A DNA stretch of 64,000 nucleotides, from contig NZ_JAPNXS010000001.1 in the NCBI RefSeq assembly GCF_030397575.1, positions 620,001 to 684,000 on the forward strand. Direction: 5' to 3'. Position 1 is the stretch's first letter. Each line of letters begins with the position of its first letter. Source of the stretch: Psychromonas sp. 14N.309.X.WAT.B.A12 (GTDB taxonomy: Bacteria; Pseudomonadota; Gammaproteobacteria; Enterobacterales; Psychromonadaceae). A model generated the notes under the pieces. It was not told where the DNA came from. It searched no databases and saw nothing but the letters and a program-made list of their open reading frames with translations. Shown here piece by piece: positions 36,674 to 46,390 of this stretch. A program made the translations under genes and the position numbers.

Positions 36674-37009
36674 GTAAATCTCCTTTTAACAACATAGTCC
36701 ATTAAATATCACCTTAGTAGTATATAGTAAAAAAACAAAAAAATATCAAGTGGACATTACGAAATAACTAATGATTTCATATAAATAGCATTCAAATGGG
36801 AAATAAATCACTTAACGTAAATAAATATATTTCAAAGTGATCTTAATTAAATATGGATGCTTTATAATTAATAATTATAAGCAAAAAGAAGATTATTTAT
36901 GCTTTGATAGAGGAAATTTAACTCAGATTACAAATCAGTAGAAGAAGCAAAGTGAATCGAACAACCTCATTACATACAAATTTCGTAGGTAATGAGGTTT
37001 TATTTGTTA
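36674..37009. other. Intergenic region between the NRPS and DUF4347 genes
   Basis: This 336-base AT-rich gap holds the promoter of the DUF4347 gene on the minus strand and the NRPS terminator at its right end. Nothing else was recognised. Confidence 0.45.
36963..36999 (-). terminator. Probable terminator of the NRPS gene
   Basis: aacctcattac (36963-36973) and gtaatgaggtt (36989-36999) form a perfect 11-bp stem, ending 11 bases past the NRPS stop. The T-run is better on the plus strand than on the minus strand, so it may work in both directions. Confidence 0.6.
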
Positions 37010-40000
37010 CTAATTTAAACTTGATTTTACTAATCTAGATAGCCTAGTTCCAATGCTCAGTAACGCTTCGCTTGATAAAATATCATCATGCGAAAATGGC
37101 AGCCTATATTTTGTCAAGTCATTAACAAAAGGTGCCCAGGACTTAACTTCATCCCAACCTTCAGGTAAGGTTTTTTCAGCGACAAATAGATGTACTTTTC
37201 CTGAGTAACTTTGCGTAGTTGCTTTGGACAATAAGCGCACCGTATCATCATAGTTAGCCACAATATCATTAAACATTTTGTCTTGTTCTGCGAGTCCTGC
37301 TTTGTCTGAAATATCATTTTCGGCAGCAGCAAAGAATTGACGTTTTTCACGTTCCACTTCCTCTCTTGCTTCTGCTTCAGTAGGACGTTTCCATTCTTGT
37401 CCTTCCGGTGGATAGGTATCTAATAATCCAACAAAAGAGACCTGCTCACCCAACCTCTCAAGTTTAGCCGCTAAGGCAATCGCGACAGTTCCACCAAACG
37501 AATACCCTAAGAAATGATAAGGTCCTTGTGGCTGTACACCCTTCAATGCCCTAAAATAATGCTCAACGGCAGCTTCCATATCCTCACTGACAGCAACAGC
37601 ACCATTAGGTCGAGGTGACTGTAAACCAACTATTGGGTAATTCCCTTCAAGGTATTTTGGAAGTCCAGTGTACTGCCATGAAAAGCCTGAGCCCGGATTG
37701 ATACAGATAAGCGGTGTACCTTGCCCTTGTCGAATAGGTAAGATATGTCCAAAACCTGCTTTTTCAGGATCATTACGTAATGTTTCATCAACTAACACTG
37801 AAGCCAACTCTTCAATAGTAGGTGAAACCATTATCTGTCCAACTGACACAGGCAATCCTAAACTCGCTCTTAATTCAACGGCTAACTTCATGGCCATTAA
37901 CGAATGACCACCTAAATTAAAGAAGCTATCTTGTGCTGAAATATCATTTACATTTAATAACTTCTTAAAGGCTTGAGCAATAGTTTGTTCAACACCTGCT
38001 GTTGGTTTCCTGCCTGTGCTAGATTGACTTTGTTCTGGGTCAGGTAATGCCTTTTTATTTAACTTACCATTTGCACTCAGTGGAAACTCGTTTACTTCAA
38101 TTAAAGCAATGGGAATCATGTGCGTAGGTAAGCTCTCAGAGAGTCTACTTAACATTTGCGAAGCGTTTAAATGCAGCCCTTGGTTCACCTGATTGTTAGC
38201 AATATAATAGGCCACCAGCTGACGATTATCTTGAAGTGGTTGTGTTGGTATTGAGCGTTGTAAAGCTCGTGCATCAACCGTCACTTTTTTAATCTCATCA
38301 AAACTTAGTAACGCTTGCTCTATCTCTCCTATCTCTACACGTAAGCCACGAATTTTTAATTGGTCATCAGTGCGCCCCAAATAAATCACATTGCCATCAT
38401 TTGACCATTTAGCAATATCGCCGGTGCGATACATGCGTTGACCGTCCGCTTGAGGATCTGCAACAAACCTATCTGCAGTAATATCGGGCCTATTTAAATA
38501 TCCATTGGCGAGTTGTTGTCCTGTTAAGTACAGTTCTCCAATACAATCAACACCAACAGGGCGAAGTTGATGATCTAAAATTCGTAGCTGAGTATTCCAA
38601 ACAGGCAAACCAATTGGCACTTCAGTTAGTTGATTTTTAGTTGCTTCATTAGCCGGAAAATAAGTAACATCAACAGCAGCTTCGGTTGGCCCATAAAGAT
38701 TATGTAATGGCTTATCACTGATTGCTTCAAACTGTTCAACCAAACCAATTGGTAGCGCTTCACCACTACAAAATACTCGCTTTAATCTACTATTTAATGC
38801 AGATAGTTGGTTAGTTCCTGATGCATGCTCAACAAAGGTCGCTAACATCGAAGGAACAAAATGCAAGGTTGTAATGTTTTCTGAAATAATAGTATCTAAT
38901 ATGGCTTGAGGGTCTCGGTGTGCCTCAGGCTCAGCCATAAATAAGCATGCGCCCTCAATTAATGGCCAGAAAAACTCCCACACTGATACATCAAAACTTG
39001 AAGGTGTTTTTTGTAAAATAACATCCTCGCTAGTGAGTTGATACGCAGCTTGCATCCATAACAGTCGATTAACAATAGCTTGATGCGAGACCACCACACC
39101 TTTTGGTTTACCCGTAGAGCCAGACGTATAAATAACATAAGCAGGATCGTCAGCTTTAATTGTTTTTACAGCATGCTCAGAAAATGAATTATCCGTTTTT
39201 TGCTGTATTAATAAGCGATCGATTAAAATAATGTTAAGTGATAGACCACTAAAAGCAGGCTTAGCAAACCTTGGCAGTTGCTCTTTGGTTGTGACTAAAG
39301 TGGTGACTTTTGCATCTGATAACATAAAAGCTAATCGTTCATCAGGATAACTGCTGTCCAGGGGTAGGTATGCAGCCCCTATCTCAATAACTGCTTGCAG
39401 AGCAATACTTAATTCACAACTCCTAGGGACTGCAATGGCAATGAAGTCTGTACCGGAATTATCGCTATTATTTTCCTGTAACAAACCTGTTGCTACGTTT
39501 TCTACTTGATGACGCATTTGTTGGTAGGTAAATGATTGTTGCGCATCTTTTAATGCGATTTTAGTCGGCGTTAGATGTGCTTGCTGCTGTAGTAAATTAC
39601 GCAAAGAATGTTCTTTTACAACAACATCAGTCTGGTTCGCTTTGCATATCACTTCCTGATCTTGCTCAGTTTGAAATATTAATTCGGGTACTGAAATTTC
39701 TGAGTTATTAACTAGTTGCGTTAATATTTGGATAAAGCGTTGTACTAACTGTTCAGGTGCTTTAACCACATCTCTGTATTCAAACAAAATACGTATATTA
39801 TCACCAGGTAGTACTAATATAGTCAGTGGATAATGTGTATATCCTCTATTTTCAACTTGTTTAACTTCTAGTCCACGGTATGACTGGCTTAGGAAGTCCT
39901 GATCAGCTGGATAGTTCTCCACCACCAATAAAGTATCAAATAGATTATCGAGATTAGCAATCCGCTGGATTTCACCTAATCCTAAGTTATCATGAGACAT

Positions 40001-43000
40001 TAAAGTGATTTGCTGTTTCTGTAACGCCAATAACTGAGTTAACACCGTTTGGTAGCTATTAAAGTCAATAGCGACTGGTAAGGTATTACTGAATAAACCA
40101 ATTTGCTGATCAATACCAACTACATCACTGAATCGACCAGAAACTGGGCTACCGAATACCACTTTATCTCGTCCACACATAGCACCTAGCTGTAGGCCCC
40201 AAACTCCTTGTATTAAGGTATTTAGCGTCACTCCATGGTGTTGACAATATTGGTGTATTTGGGCACTTAACCGTGTATCTAAACTGGTTTTTAATTCTTG
40301 TACATCTGAAGTCGATTGTGCATAAAGCAGTGTCGGTGTTACGTCATTTAATGCTGTTCTCCAAGCTTGTTTTGCCGTTTCAGTTGAACTACTCGCCATC
40401 TCTATTACGACATCTTGATAACGCGCATTTAAAGTATCCACCTGCGCAGAGTCATCAACATAGCTACCAACATAATGCACAAATAGGTCCCTCAATAAAA
40501 TTGGGGTAGACCAACCATCAATAATGAGATGATGTGCCGTAATTAACAGTTCATATTGTTTATCGGCCAGTTTAATTAGATTAAAAAACAGTAATGATGG
40601 CAATATTTCACCTTGGCCATTATTGTTATCAAGTTCAAACACTCTGTAGGCTTCATCCATTTCTAAAGAATATAAAGCGCTTTGTTTATCTGATTCATTT
40701 AAAGTGCTGAAATCCAATGTATGCAGAGGTGCGTATTGTTTTGCACTAGATAATGAAATTTCCGGGATAATTTGCAAGGCTTTGCCTGTTAATTGCACAT
40801 CGAATTGTGCCGCTAATTGAGGGTGTTGTACGATCAATTTAGCGATCGCCTGTTGCAACTGTTCAGTATCAACTTCTCCAGCGATACTTAGTTTGGTGGT
40901 AAAACTATATTGACTATCTTCTCCTGCTATTTGCGCATGAAATAATAATCCGGCTTGCAAAGGCAGAGTAGGTAGAATATCCGCTTGTTCACCATAATGC
41001 TGACGTAGTAATTGATACTCTTGTTGATTAAATAGAGTATTTAACACTTTAGTTCTAGCGCGACTTTTATCCAGCTGATCATCAACTATTTGCTGTGTGG
41101 TTTTCGAGGTGGCTTGAATTTCTTTCATCGTGCCCAGCATTTTTTCTGCGGTTCTCGCTTGGAAAATGCTCTGTGGCCTTAACTCATAACCTTGTTTATG
41201 TAATGCAATACTTAACCGCATAGCACTGATACTGTCTCCAGCCATTTTGAAAAAGTCATCATCTAACGCCACGCTATCAATATCCAATACAGAAGCCATT
41301 TGCTGACATAACAACACTTCTTTCACCGTCTTAGGTATTAAGGCCCCCTGACTTAACATAATCGGTTTAGGTAATGCTTTTTTATTAATTTTACCACTCA
41401 CGGTTAATGGCATTTCATTTAAAATCGAGACTACAGAAGGCACCATATAACTTGGTAATACCGCATTCAGTTGTTTTAAAATACGAGCAACAACTTCTGA
41501 CTCATCGCCTAGTTGATGCTTATTCAAAGTACAGTAAGCCAATAAACGTTGACTATTATCATTTTGTTCAACAATAACAGCTACTTCTTTGGTTACCGTT
41601 AAACATGACAGTGCAGCTTCTACATCTCCTAACTCAATACGATAGCCACGAATTTTTACCTGATTATCACAGCGCCCAACAAATATTAATTGTCCCTGTG
41701 CTGACCAACGTACAATATCCCCCGTCATGTACATGACATCCCCATCCATAAATGGATTGGCTACAAATCGACTGGCTGTAATATCAGGTCTATTCAAATA
41801 CCCAGAAGACATATTATCACCAGCGAGATACAACTCACCATTAACGCCAATGGGAACAGGTTTTAGCTGTTCATCGAGTATATACACTGAAGTATTGGCA
41901 AAGGGTTTACCAATTTCAACATCAGGCGTTTTATCAGTTATCTGCTCACTAGTTGCATAAACGGTAAATTCCGTTGGCCCATAGATGTTATGTGAAGCAA
42001 TAGTGCTATTACGCAAGGTTTGCCAAAGCGAAGGTGGTACTGGCTCACCACAAATATCCATTAATTGAGGTTGATGTCTGCCCTCTTCACATAAACCGGC
42101 TTGCACTAGTTGTGTCGCCAAAGAAGGAGCAACGGCTAAAGTATCTATTTTATCTGATTCAATCGAGGCTAATAACGAGAAAACATCTTGTTTTACATTA
42201 TCAGAATAAAGGTGAAGTTTATGGCCTAAAGCCATTAAAATAATAGGATCCCAAGAGGTATCAAAGGACAAGGATCCAGTTAATGCAACACTTAATTGTT
42301 GCTTATTACAGTCAACACTTGGATAAACTTTCGCCTGTAAAGCACTAATAAGGTTGATTAATGCACCATGCGAGACAATTACCCCTTTCGGTCTTCCAGT
42401 AGAACCAGAAGTATAAAACACATAGGCAAGCTGCTGTTTTCTAACATCCGTTTTATCTTCCGATAAAGGCGTATCATAACAAGCTTCAAGTACGGTTAAC
42501 GTTGGCTTATCATCTAAACAAAGGGTTAATACTGTGTCAGGTAACAGGTGTTTATTGTCGATGGTGCTTAATGCAAGACTGGGGATTTTATCTTCACACA
42601 TCATGGCTAAACGATCTGCTGGATGTCCTAGATCTAGCGGCAGGTACACCGCACCTATATTCATGATGGCAAAAATAGAAATAATAGAATCAATACTGCG
42701 TGGCACAGCAACCGCAACCAAATCACCTGCTTTCACATCGTGAGAGAGTAACAAGCGGCTTAATTGATTAACACGTTTGTATAAATCTTCAAAACTTAAT
42801 GAATCCCCTTCATGAACCAGCGCAGTTTTATGCCCTGCTGTATTAGCTTGTTTTACCAACAACGAAACGATAGTTTCACCATAAGGGCTTGTATCAACTT
42901 TGGGGCCATTTGACCACTCAACTAATTGTAGTTTCTCTTCAGAAGTGACCATTGAATAACTATCTAAAGCAGGATGTAAATTAAACGCTACATTATGTGC

Positions 43001-44308
43001 ATACTGGGCTAATAAATTTAATAAACGATGGCCATGTAACTGTAATTCAGCTTGGTTGTAGCGTGTTGCATTGGCAGATAATTCTATTGATAATTTACCT
43101 TGAAGTAGATAAATACCAAACTCGATATCTTCAATCGGCCCGGTAGCCATTTGATGTGTTTTACCTTTTACACCTGCTAAATCTAGCTGGTAATCAAATA
43201 ATTTACAGTTTAACGTAGCACTATAAAGTCTTTCTTTGTTGCCAGCCGCCCCTAAGTCTCGTTGTATTTGCTCTGCTTCGTATTGCTGATGGCGTCTAAT
43301 TTTTTTAATTTGTTGCATCAAAGCTTTAATGCAATCTTCAAAGGTAAATTCAGGTTTTAATGTCATGATTAACGGGAGTACATTAACTGAAGTACCCAAT
43401 GTTGTTAAAGCCTGAGAGCCCATCCGTCTCATTAATGGGTAACCTACGCATTGAGTCTGTTGGCCTGTGAGATTAGCCAAATAAATAAACACAGCAGTGC
43501 TAGCAATATCTGATAAAGAATAATCAACATGACGCCCTAGTGATTCGGCAATCTCACCCGACAGTACAAACTGCTCTCTGATCACATCTATATTAAGTCC
43601 ATCAGTACTCGCTGACTGACGATAAGACAATGAGCTAGGCGCAATATCCTGCTCACAATAATCTTGCCAAAACTGTTTATCTCTATTTTTTTTATCACTT
43701 TTATCATAAGCAATATATTCTTTAACAACTGCGTCATAGGGGGTAAATGGTGAACCTCCTATCTCTTCTCCAGACAGCAGAGCTGAATAAATATTACTGA
43801 TGCGTTGTGTCAATGCAGTAAAACTAAATCCATCTAACATTAAATGATGGTATCGCTGATACCAAAGCCATTTCGGTTTACCTTTTTCAGTCGGTAACTT
43901 AAACACAATATGTCGAAAGCGATTATCTTCTGCATTCGCTCTTGGAGCCTGTGCAATATCATCTCGCATGATGCTAATAGCATCATCAACTGCACAATTA
44001 TTGGCATTTGTTAAGTCAACAAAATCAGCAACAAGCCGCGCTTTACCGTCAGCTGATTGTAGTATTTGCACACTCTCATCCGCATGCTCTTGATATAGAG
44101 TATGTACTGTATCCGCTTCTATCAGCCCAAGTTTGATAGCTTCATTAAGTCGCTCAACATTGATATCTCCTAATAACTCAACATATTGAGCAACAGCAAA
44201 AGTATTATCCTTAGCGGCTAATTGATCTGCTACCCAAATTCCTAATTGAGGGCCTACAATTGGCAAGGAATGAGCAATAGAAATTTCAGTTGAAGTAGTA
44301 TTTGGCAA
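37010..44308 (-). CDS. Two-module siderophore NRPS: C-A-PCP-C-A-PCP-TE
   Basis: This 2432-aa synthetase extends an aryl starter with two amino acids. Module 1 has a condensation domain (HHLMLDG, His151-152), an adenylation domain (YTSGSTGRPKG near 632) and a carrier (Ser1026, GDSIS). Module 2 has a condensation domain (HHLIIDG, His1259-1260), an adenylation domain (near 1728) and a carrier (Ser2136, GGHSL). The thioesterase has Ser2270 in GYSFGG. The second pocket (FDVSVWEFF, HFVPSM, VFCSGEA, NLYGPTEAAVDV) reads as the EntF serine code. The first (FDTSWD, LAVAPS, MDICGE, NIYGPTEFTVY) gives D,T,D,A,D,C,I,V,Y. That pocket is rich in acids, suggesting Lys, Arg or Orn, but the call is inference. 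No epimerase domain was found. The start is TTG behind aaaggat. With entE/entB it should make a DHB-X-Ser siderophore. Confidence 0.93.
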   Translation of the reverse strand: MPNTTSTEISIAHSLPIVGPQLGIWVADQLAAKDNTFAVAQYVELLGDINVERLNEAIKLGLIEADTVHTLYQEHADESVQILQSADGKARLVADFVDLTNANNCAVDDAISIMRDDIAQAPRANAEDNRFRHIVFKLPTEKGKPKWLWYQRYHHLMLDGFSFTALTQRISNIYSALLSGEEIGGSPFTPYDAVVKEYIAYDKSDKKNRDKQFWQDYCEQDIAPSSLSYRQSASTDGLNIDVIREQFVLSGEIAESLGRHVDYSLSDIASTAVFIYLANLTGQQTQCVGYPLMRRMGSQALTTLGTSVNVLPLIMTLKPEFTFEDCIKALMQQIKKIRRHQQYEAEQIQRDLGAAGNKERLYSATLNCKLFDYQLDLAGVKGKTHQMATGPIEDIEFGIYLLQGKLSIELSANATRYNQAELQLHGHRLLNLLAQYAHNVAFNLHPALDSYSMVTSEEKLQLVEWSNGPKVDTSPYGETIVSLLVKQANTAGHKTALVHEGDSLSFEDLYKRVNQLSRLLLSHDVKAGDLVAVAVPRSIDSIISIFAIMNIGAVYLPLDLGHPADRLAMMCEDKIPSLALSTIDNKHLLPDTVLTLCLDDKPTLTVLEACYDTPLSEDKTDVRKQQLAYVFYTSGSTGRPKGVIVSHGALINLISALQAKVYPSVDCNKQQLSVALTGSLSFDTSWDPIILMALGHKLHLYSDNVKQDVFSLLASIESDKIDTLAVAPSLATQLVQAGLCEEGRHQPQLMDICGEPVPPSLWQTLRNSTIASHNIYGPTEFTVYATSEQITDKTPDVEIGKPFANTSVYILDEQLKPVPIGVNGELYLAGDNMSSGYLNRPDITASRFVANPFMDGDVMYMTGDIVRWSAQGQLIFVGRCDNQVKIRGYRIELGDVEAALSCLTVTKEVAVIVEQNDNSQRLLAYCTLNKHQLGDESEVVARILKQLNAVLPSYMVPSVVSILNEMPLTVSGKINKKALPKPIMLSQGALIPKTVKEVLLCQQMASVLDIDSVALDDDFFKMAGDSISAMRLSIALHKQGYELRPQSIFQARTAEKMLGTMKEIQATSKTTQQIVDDQLDKSRARTKVLNTLFNQQEYQLLRQHYGEQADILPTLPLQAGLLFHAQIAGEDSQYSFTTKLSIAGEVDTEQLQQAIAKLIVQHPQLAAQFDVQLTGKALQIIPEISLSSAKQYAPLHTLDFSTLNESDKQSALYSLEMDEAYRVFELDNNNGQGEILPSLLFFNLIKLADKQYELLITAHHLIIDGWSTPILLRDLFVHYVGSYVDDSAQVDTLNARYQDVVIEMASSSTETAKQAWRTALNDVTPTLLYAQSTSDVQELKTSLDTRLSAQIHQYCQHHGVTLNTLIQGVWGLQLGAMCGRDKVVFGSPVSGRFSDVVGIDQQIGLFSNTLPVAIDFNSYQTVLTQLLALQKQQITLMSHDNLGLGEIQRIANLDNLFDTLLVVENYPADQDFLSQSYRGLEVKQVENRGYTHYPLTILVLPGDNIRILFEYRDVVKAPEQLVQRFIQILTQLVNNSEISVPELIFQTEQDQEVICKANQTDVVVKEHSLRNLLQQQAHLTPTKIALKDAQQSFTYQQMRHQVENVATGLLQENNSDNSGTDFIAIAVPRSCELSIALQAVIEIGAAYLPLDSSYPDERLAFMLSDAKVTTLVTTKEQLPRFAKPAFSGLSLNIILIDRLLIQQKTDNSFSEHAVKTIKADDPAYVIYTSGSTGKPKGVVVSHQAIVNRLLWMQAAYQLTSEDVILQKTPSSFDVSVWEFFWPLIEGACLFMAEPEAHRDPQAILDTIISENITTLHFVPSMLATFVEHASGTNQLSALNSRLKRVFCSGEALPIGLVEQFEAISDKPLHNLYGPTEAAVDVTYFPANEATKNQLTEVPIGLPVWNTQLRILDHQLRPVGVDCIGELYLTGQQLANGYLNRPDITADRFVADPQADGQRMYRTGDIAKWSNDGNVIYLGRTDDQLKIRGLRVEIGEIEQALLSFDEIKKVTVDARALQRSIPTQPLQDNRQLVAYYIANNQVNQGLHLNASQMLSRLSESLPTHMIPIALIEVNEFPLSANGKLNKKALPDPEQSQSSTGRKPTAGVEQTIAQAFKKLLNVNDISAQDSFFNLGGHSLMAMKLAVELRASLGLPVSVGQIMVSPTIEELASVLVDETLRNDPEKAGFGHILPIRQGQGTPLICINPGSGFSWQYTGLPKYLEGNYPIVGLQSPRPNGAVAVSEDMEAAVEHYFRALKGVQPQGPYHFLGYSFGGTVAIALAAKLERLGEQVSFVGLLDTYPPEGQEWKRPTEAEAREEVEREKRQFFAAAENDISDKAGLAEQDKMFNDIVANYDDTVRLLSKATTQSYSGKVHLFVAEKTLPEGWDEVKSWAPFVNDLTKYRLPFSHDDILSSEALLSIGTRLSRLVKSSLN

Positions 44309-44419
44309 AATGACATCCTTTTATTTAGTGATGTTAAAAATGATGATAAGCAAGGCACACTCGTTTATCAGGCCTATTTTTCATAGTGATTGTTTAACGC
44401 TATTTTCAAAAACGACCTA

Positions 44420-44602
44420 TTAAGACGACGCCGATAATAGAAATGCCATACACTTCTCTCGCTGCTCAGGCCCAAACAATACGTGCCAGCCCTTTGGCAC
44501 ATCAGTGAAGGTTGGCCATAGACTCTGTTGTTGTTTATCATTAATTAATACAAAGAATTGATGGTCAGTATTATCAAATGGATTGATATATTCATTTTGC
44601 AT
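44420..44602 (-). CDS. mbtH: MbtH-like protein
   Basis: This 60-aa protein is a complete MbtH homologue: NPFDNTDHQFFVLINDKQQ, then SLWPTFTDVPKGWHVLFGP and the C-terminal ECM-like REKCMAFL. The conserved tryptophans of the family are present (SLWP and GWHV). MbtH proteins bind NRPS adenylation domains and help them fold or work. It lies 111 bases upstream of the NRPS gene on the same strand and has a candidate Fur box about 92 bases before its ATG, so the two are probably one iron-repressed transcript. The aaggat site fixes the start. Confidence 0.93.
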   Translation of the reverse strand: MQNEYINPFDNTDHQFFVLINDKQQQSLWPTFTDVPKGWHVLFGPEQREKCMAFLLSASS

Positions 44603-44693
44603 TTTTTATCCTTAAAACCTTAACAGGCTGAGTTGTTAAACCATTAACATCAATCATTAATGGTTATGGTTAAATGTCACAAACACCAAAAAA

Positions 44694-44712
44694 CTTAATG
44701 ATTATCACTATC
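44694..44712. promoter_or_regulatory. Candidate Fur box upstream of mbtH-NRPS
   Basis: The 19 bases from 44694 match the Fur consensus gataatgataatcattatc at 15 of 19 positions by hand alignment, with the core aatgattatcactatc. It lies between the MFS stop and the mbtH start. Confidence 0.6.
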
Positions 44713-44797
44713 AACTGATATTTAAATACAATTATCCCTATATCGGCATAAGCATTTATCAATATTAGTGAGGTATTAGATCGACATTGTGTTGATT

Positions 44798-44824
44798 GAT
44801 AAGAGAAAAAATTTTCCTCTTATC
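44798..44824 (-). terminator. Stem-loop after the MFS gene
   Basis: gataagag (44798-44805) pairs with ctcttatc (44817-44824), with an A/T-rich inner part. It lies just past the MFS stop. There is no T-run on the minus strand, so terminator function is uncertain. Confidence 0.35.
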
Positions 44825-44832
44825 ATATATAA

Positions 44833-46083
44833 TTAATTTTTAGCTAGCGGTGTGGCTTGATGATGAGAATCGGTTACTAGAGAGTCATGATTTACCCATC
44901 GCCACAAAATAATTGGCGCAGCAATAGTTAATAGAATACTAATCATAGCAACCCAATCCATACCGACAATTTTATTATCTACAGTAGTAGTCAATAACGC
45001 TGCAGATAAAAACCCTGCAGCCCCAGAAGCAACATTGCTAACACTATTATTAATGGACATAAAAGCGGCACGTTGTGGTGGTGCAGGTAGATGGCTGATG
45101 ATACTTGTTGTAGCACTCATTCTCACTGTACTAACCGTCATCATTAATGCAAAAAGCACAAACAATTCATTCACTTGTGGTGTTGCGATAAAAATAAGGT
45201 ACAGAGATAACGCAACCATTAATGCACTAACGATATGTAACTGGTGACGAATGCCTTTATCAAATAATTTGCCAGTGAACTGCAAAATAATAAAACTAGC
45301 AATACCACCTCCAAAATATAATGCAGACATATCCTCTCGAGGAAATGCAAGATTAAACTGAAAATAAGCAGAGAAATTACTGATGATCAAGAAGTGAGCA
45401 AGTATCTGAATTGCAACAACTAATAGCGCTATTTTAACTTTTGATTGTGACAATAATAGCGAAACAGCTTTCTGTTTTGCGGTATTCCCTGATTGAATAT
45501 GCGCAGTCATTGAAGGAAAAACTATTACACACAACAAAGCCAGTAATATACCTAACCCACCAAATATCCAAAAGTTAATTTGCCATGAAAAATACAAAGA
45601 AACTAGCAAGGATAATGGCACCATTAAGATCGCAGCGATAGAAAAAGCACTACCGATAAAGGCCATCACTCGTCCGCGGTTTGGCGGTGGTGTCACATCA
45701 ATCACAGCAGCCATTAGTACCGATGAAGCAGGTCCAGTAAAACTACCCGATAAAGTAAACAAAATAATCAATGCTAAGGGAGAGGAGGCAAATCCACAGG
45801 CGATTAAACACAGGCCTCTTAATAATAAAAATAGTACCAATATTGATTTTCGATCATATTTATCAAGCTGATCAGCCAATAACCAAGTTAATAACGCAGA
45901 TCCAAACATCGCTCCACCGATTAAGTAACCAATATGCGCAGGATTCAGATCAATACTCTTCACTAAATCAGGCCCTAAAGGCACCACCATCATAAAACCG
46001 CCAAGCGATATTATATTTATCAAAAAAGCTAACCTTACGACCCAATTACTGGTTGGCTTTGCTGCACTATTTTCTAAAGTCAT
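44833..46083 (-). CDS. MFS transporter, candidate siderophore exporter
   Basis: This 416-aa protein has about 12 membrane helices and a motif-A loop (ADQLDKYDRKSILV, about 65-78). Position within the siderophore locus and size match EntS-type exporters that pump catecholates to the periplasm, although similarity to EntS itself looks low. The frame opens at 46185, but the ATG at 46083 is preferred because it follows aggatgag and starts a normal cytosolic N-terminus (TLENSAAKPTSNWVVR). It is divergent from entC. The shared interval carries a Fur box. Confidence 0.85.
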   Translation of the reverse strand: MTLENSAAKPTSNWVVRLAFLINIISLGGFMMVVPLGPDLVKSIDLNPAHIGYLIGGAMFGSALLTWLLADQLDKYDRKSILVLFLLLRGLCLIACGFASSPLALIILFTLSGSFTGPASSVLMAAVIDVTPPPNRGRVMAFIGSAFSIAAILMVPLSLLVSLYFSWQINFWIFGGLGILLALLCVIVFPSMTAHIQSGNTAKQKAVSLLLSQSKVKIALLVVAIQILAHFLIISNFSAYFQFNLAFPREDMSALYFGGGIASFIILQFTGKLFDKGIRHQLHIVSALMVALSLYLIFIATPQVNELFVLFALMMTVSTVRMSATTSIISHLPAPPQRAAFMSINNSVSNVASGAAGFLSAALLTTTVDNKIVGMDWVAMISILLTIAAPIILWRWVNHDSLVTDSHHQATPLAKN

Positions 46084-46181
46084 AGACTCATCCTGAGATA
46101 AAAAATCAAATAAATATGCGAAATATATTTTTAACCATTCGCAAAAAAGAAGTGGATTGTACACACAAAACAATTTCGATC

Positions 46182-46200
46182 GCAAATGATAATAATTATT
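46182..46200. promoter_or_regulatory. Candidate Fur box between MFS gene and entC
   Basis: The 19 bases gcaaatgataataattatt match the Fur consensus at 15 of 19 positions. They lie 99 bases before the MFS start and 190 bases before entC, where one site could repress both. A second palindrome, aatgctagcatt, lies at 46227-46238. Confidence 0.65.
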
Positions 46201-46390
46201 AATTCGATTGATCTATTGTTAAAAATAATGCTAGCATTTTAATGCACTCATCATTTTTAAAATTAAAGTAAATATTGAAACTTAGTAATACAGTAAATAA
46301 CTAAGTTCAATTTTATTTATATTAATTAATAACTTATGAGCTTTCATTGATTTTAAAAAATAAGCATTCAGTTTAAAGGGGAACCTACTA

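Noticed and set aside
37010-44308. Epimerase domain in the NRPS for a D-amino acid, as in some chrysobactin-like systems
   Set aside because: The distance from PCP1 to the second condensation domain leaves no room for a separate epimerase. A dual-function condensation domain cannot be judged by eye.
46227-46238. Second Fur box before entC
   Set aside because: aatgctagcatt is a perfect palindrome, but agreement with the Fur consensus breaks down across its centre. It is mentioned only as a palindrome.
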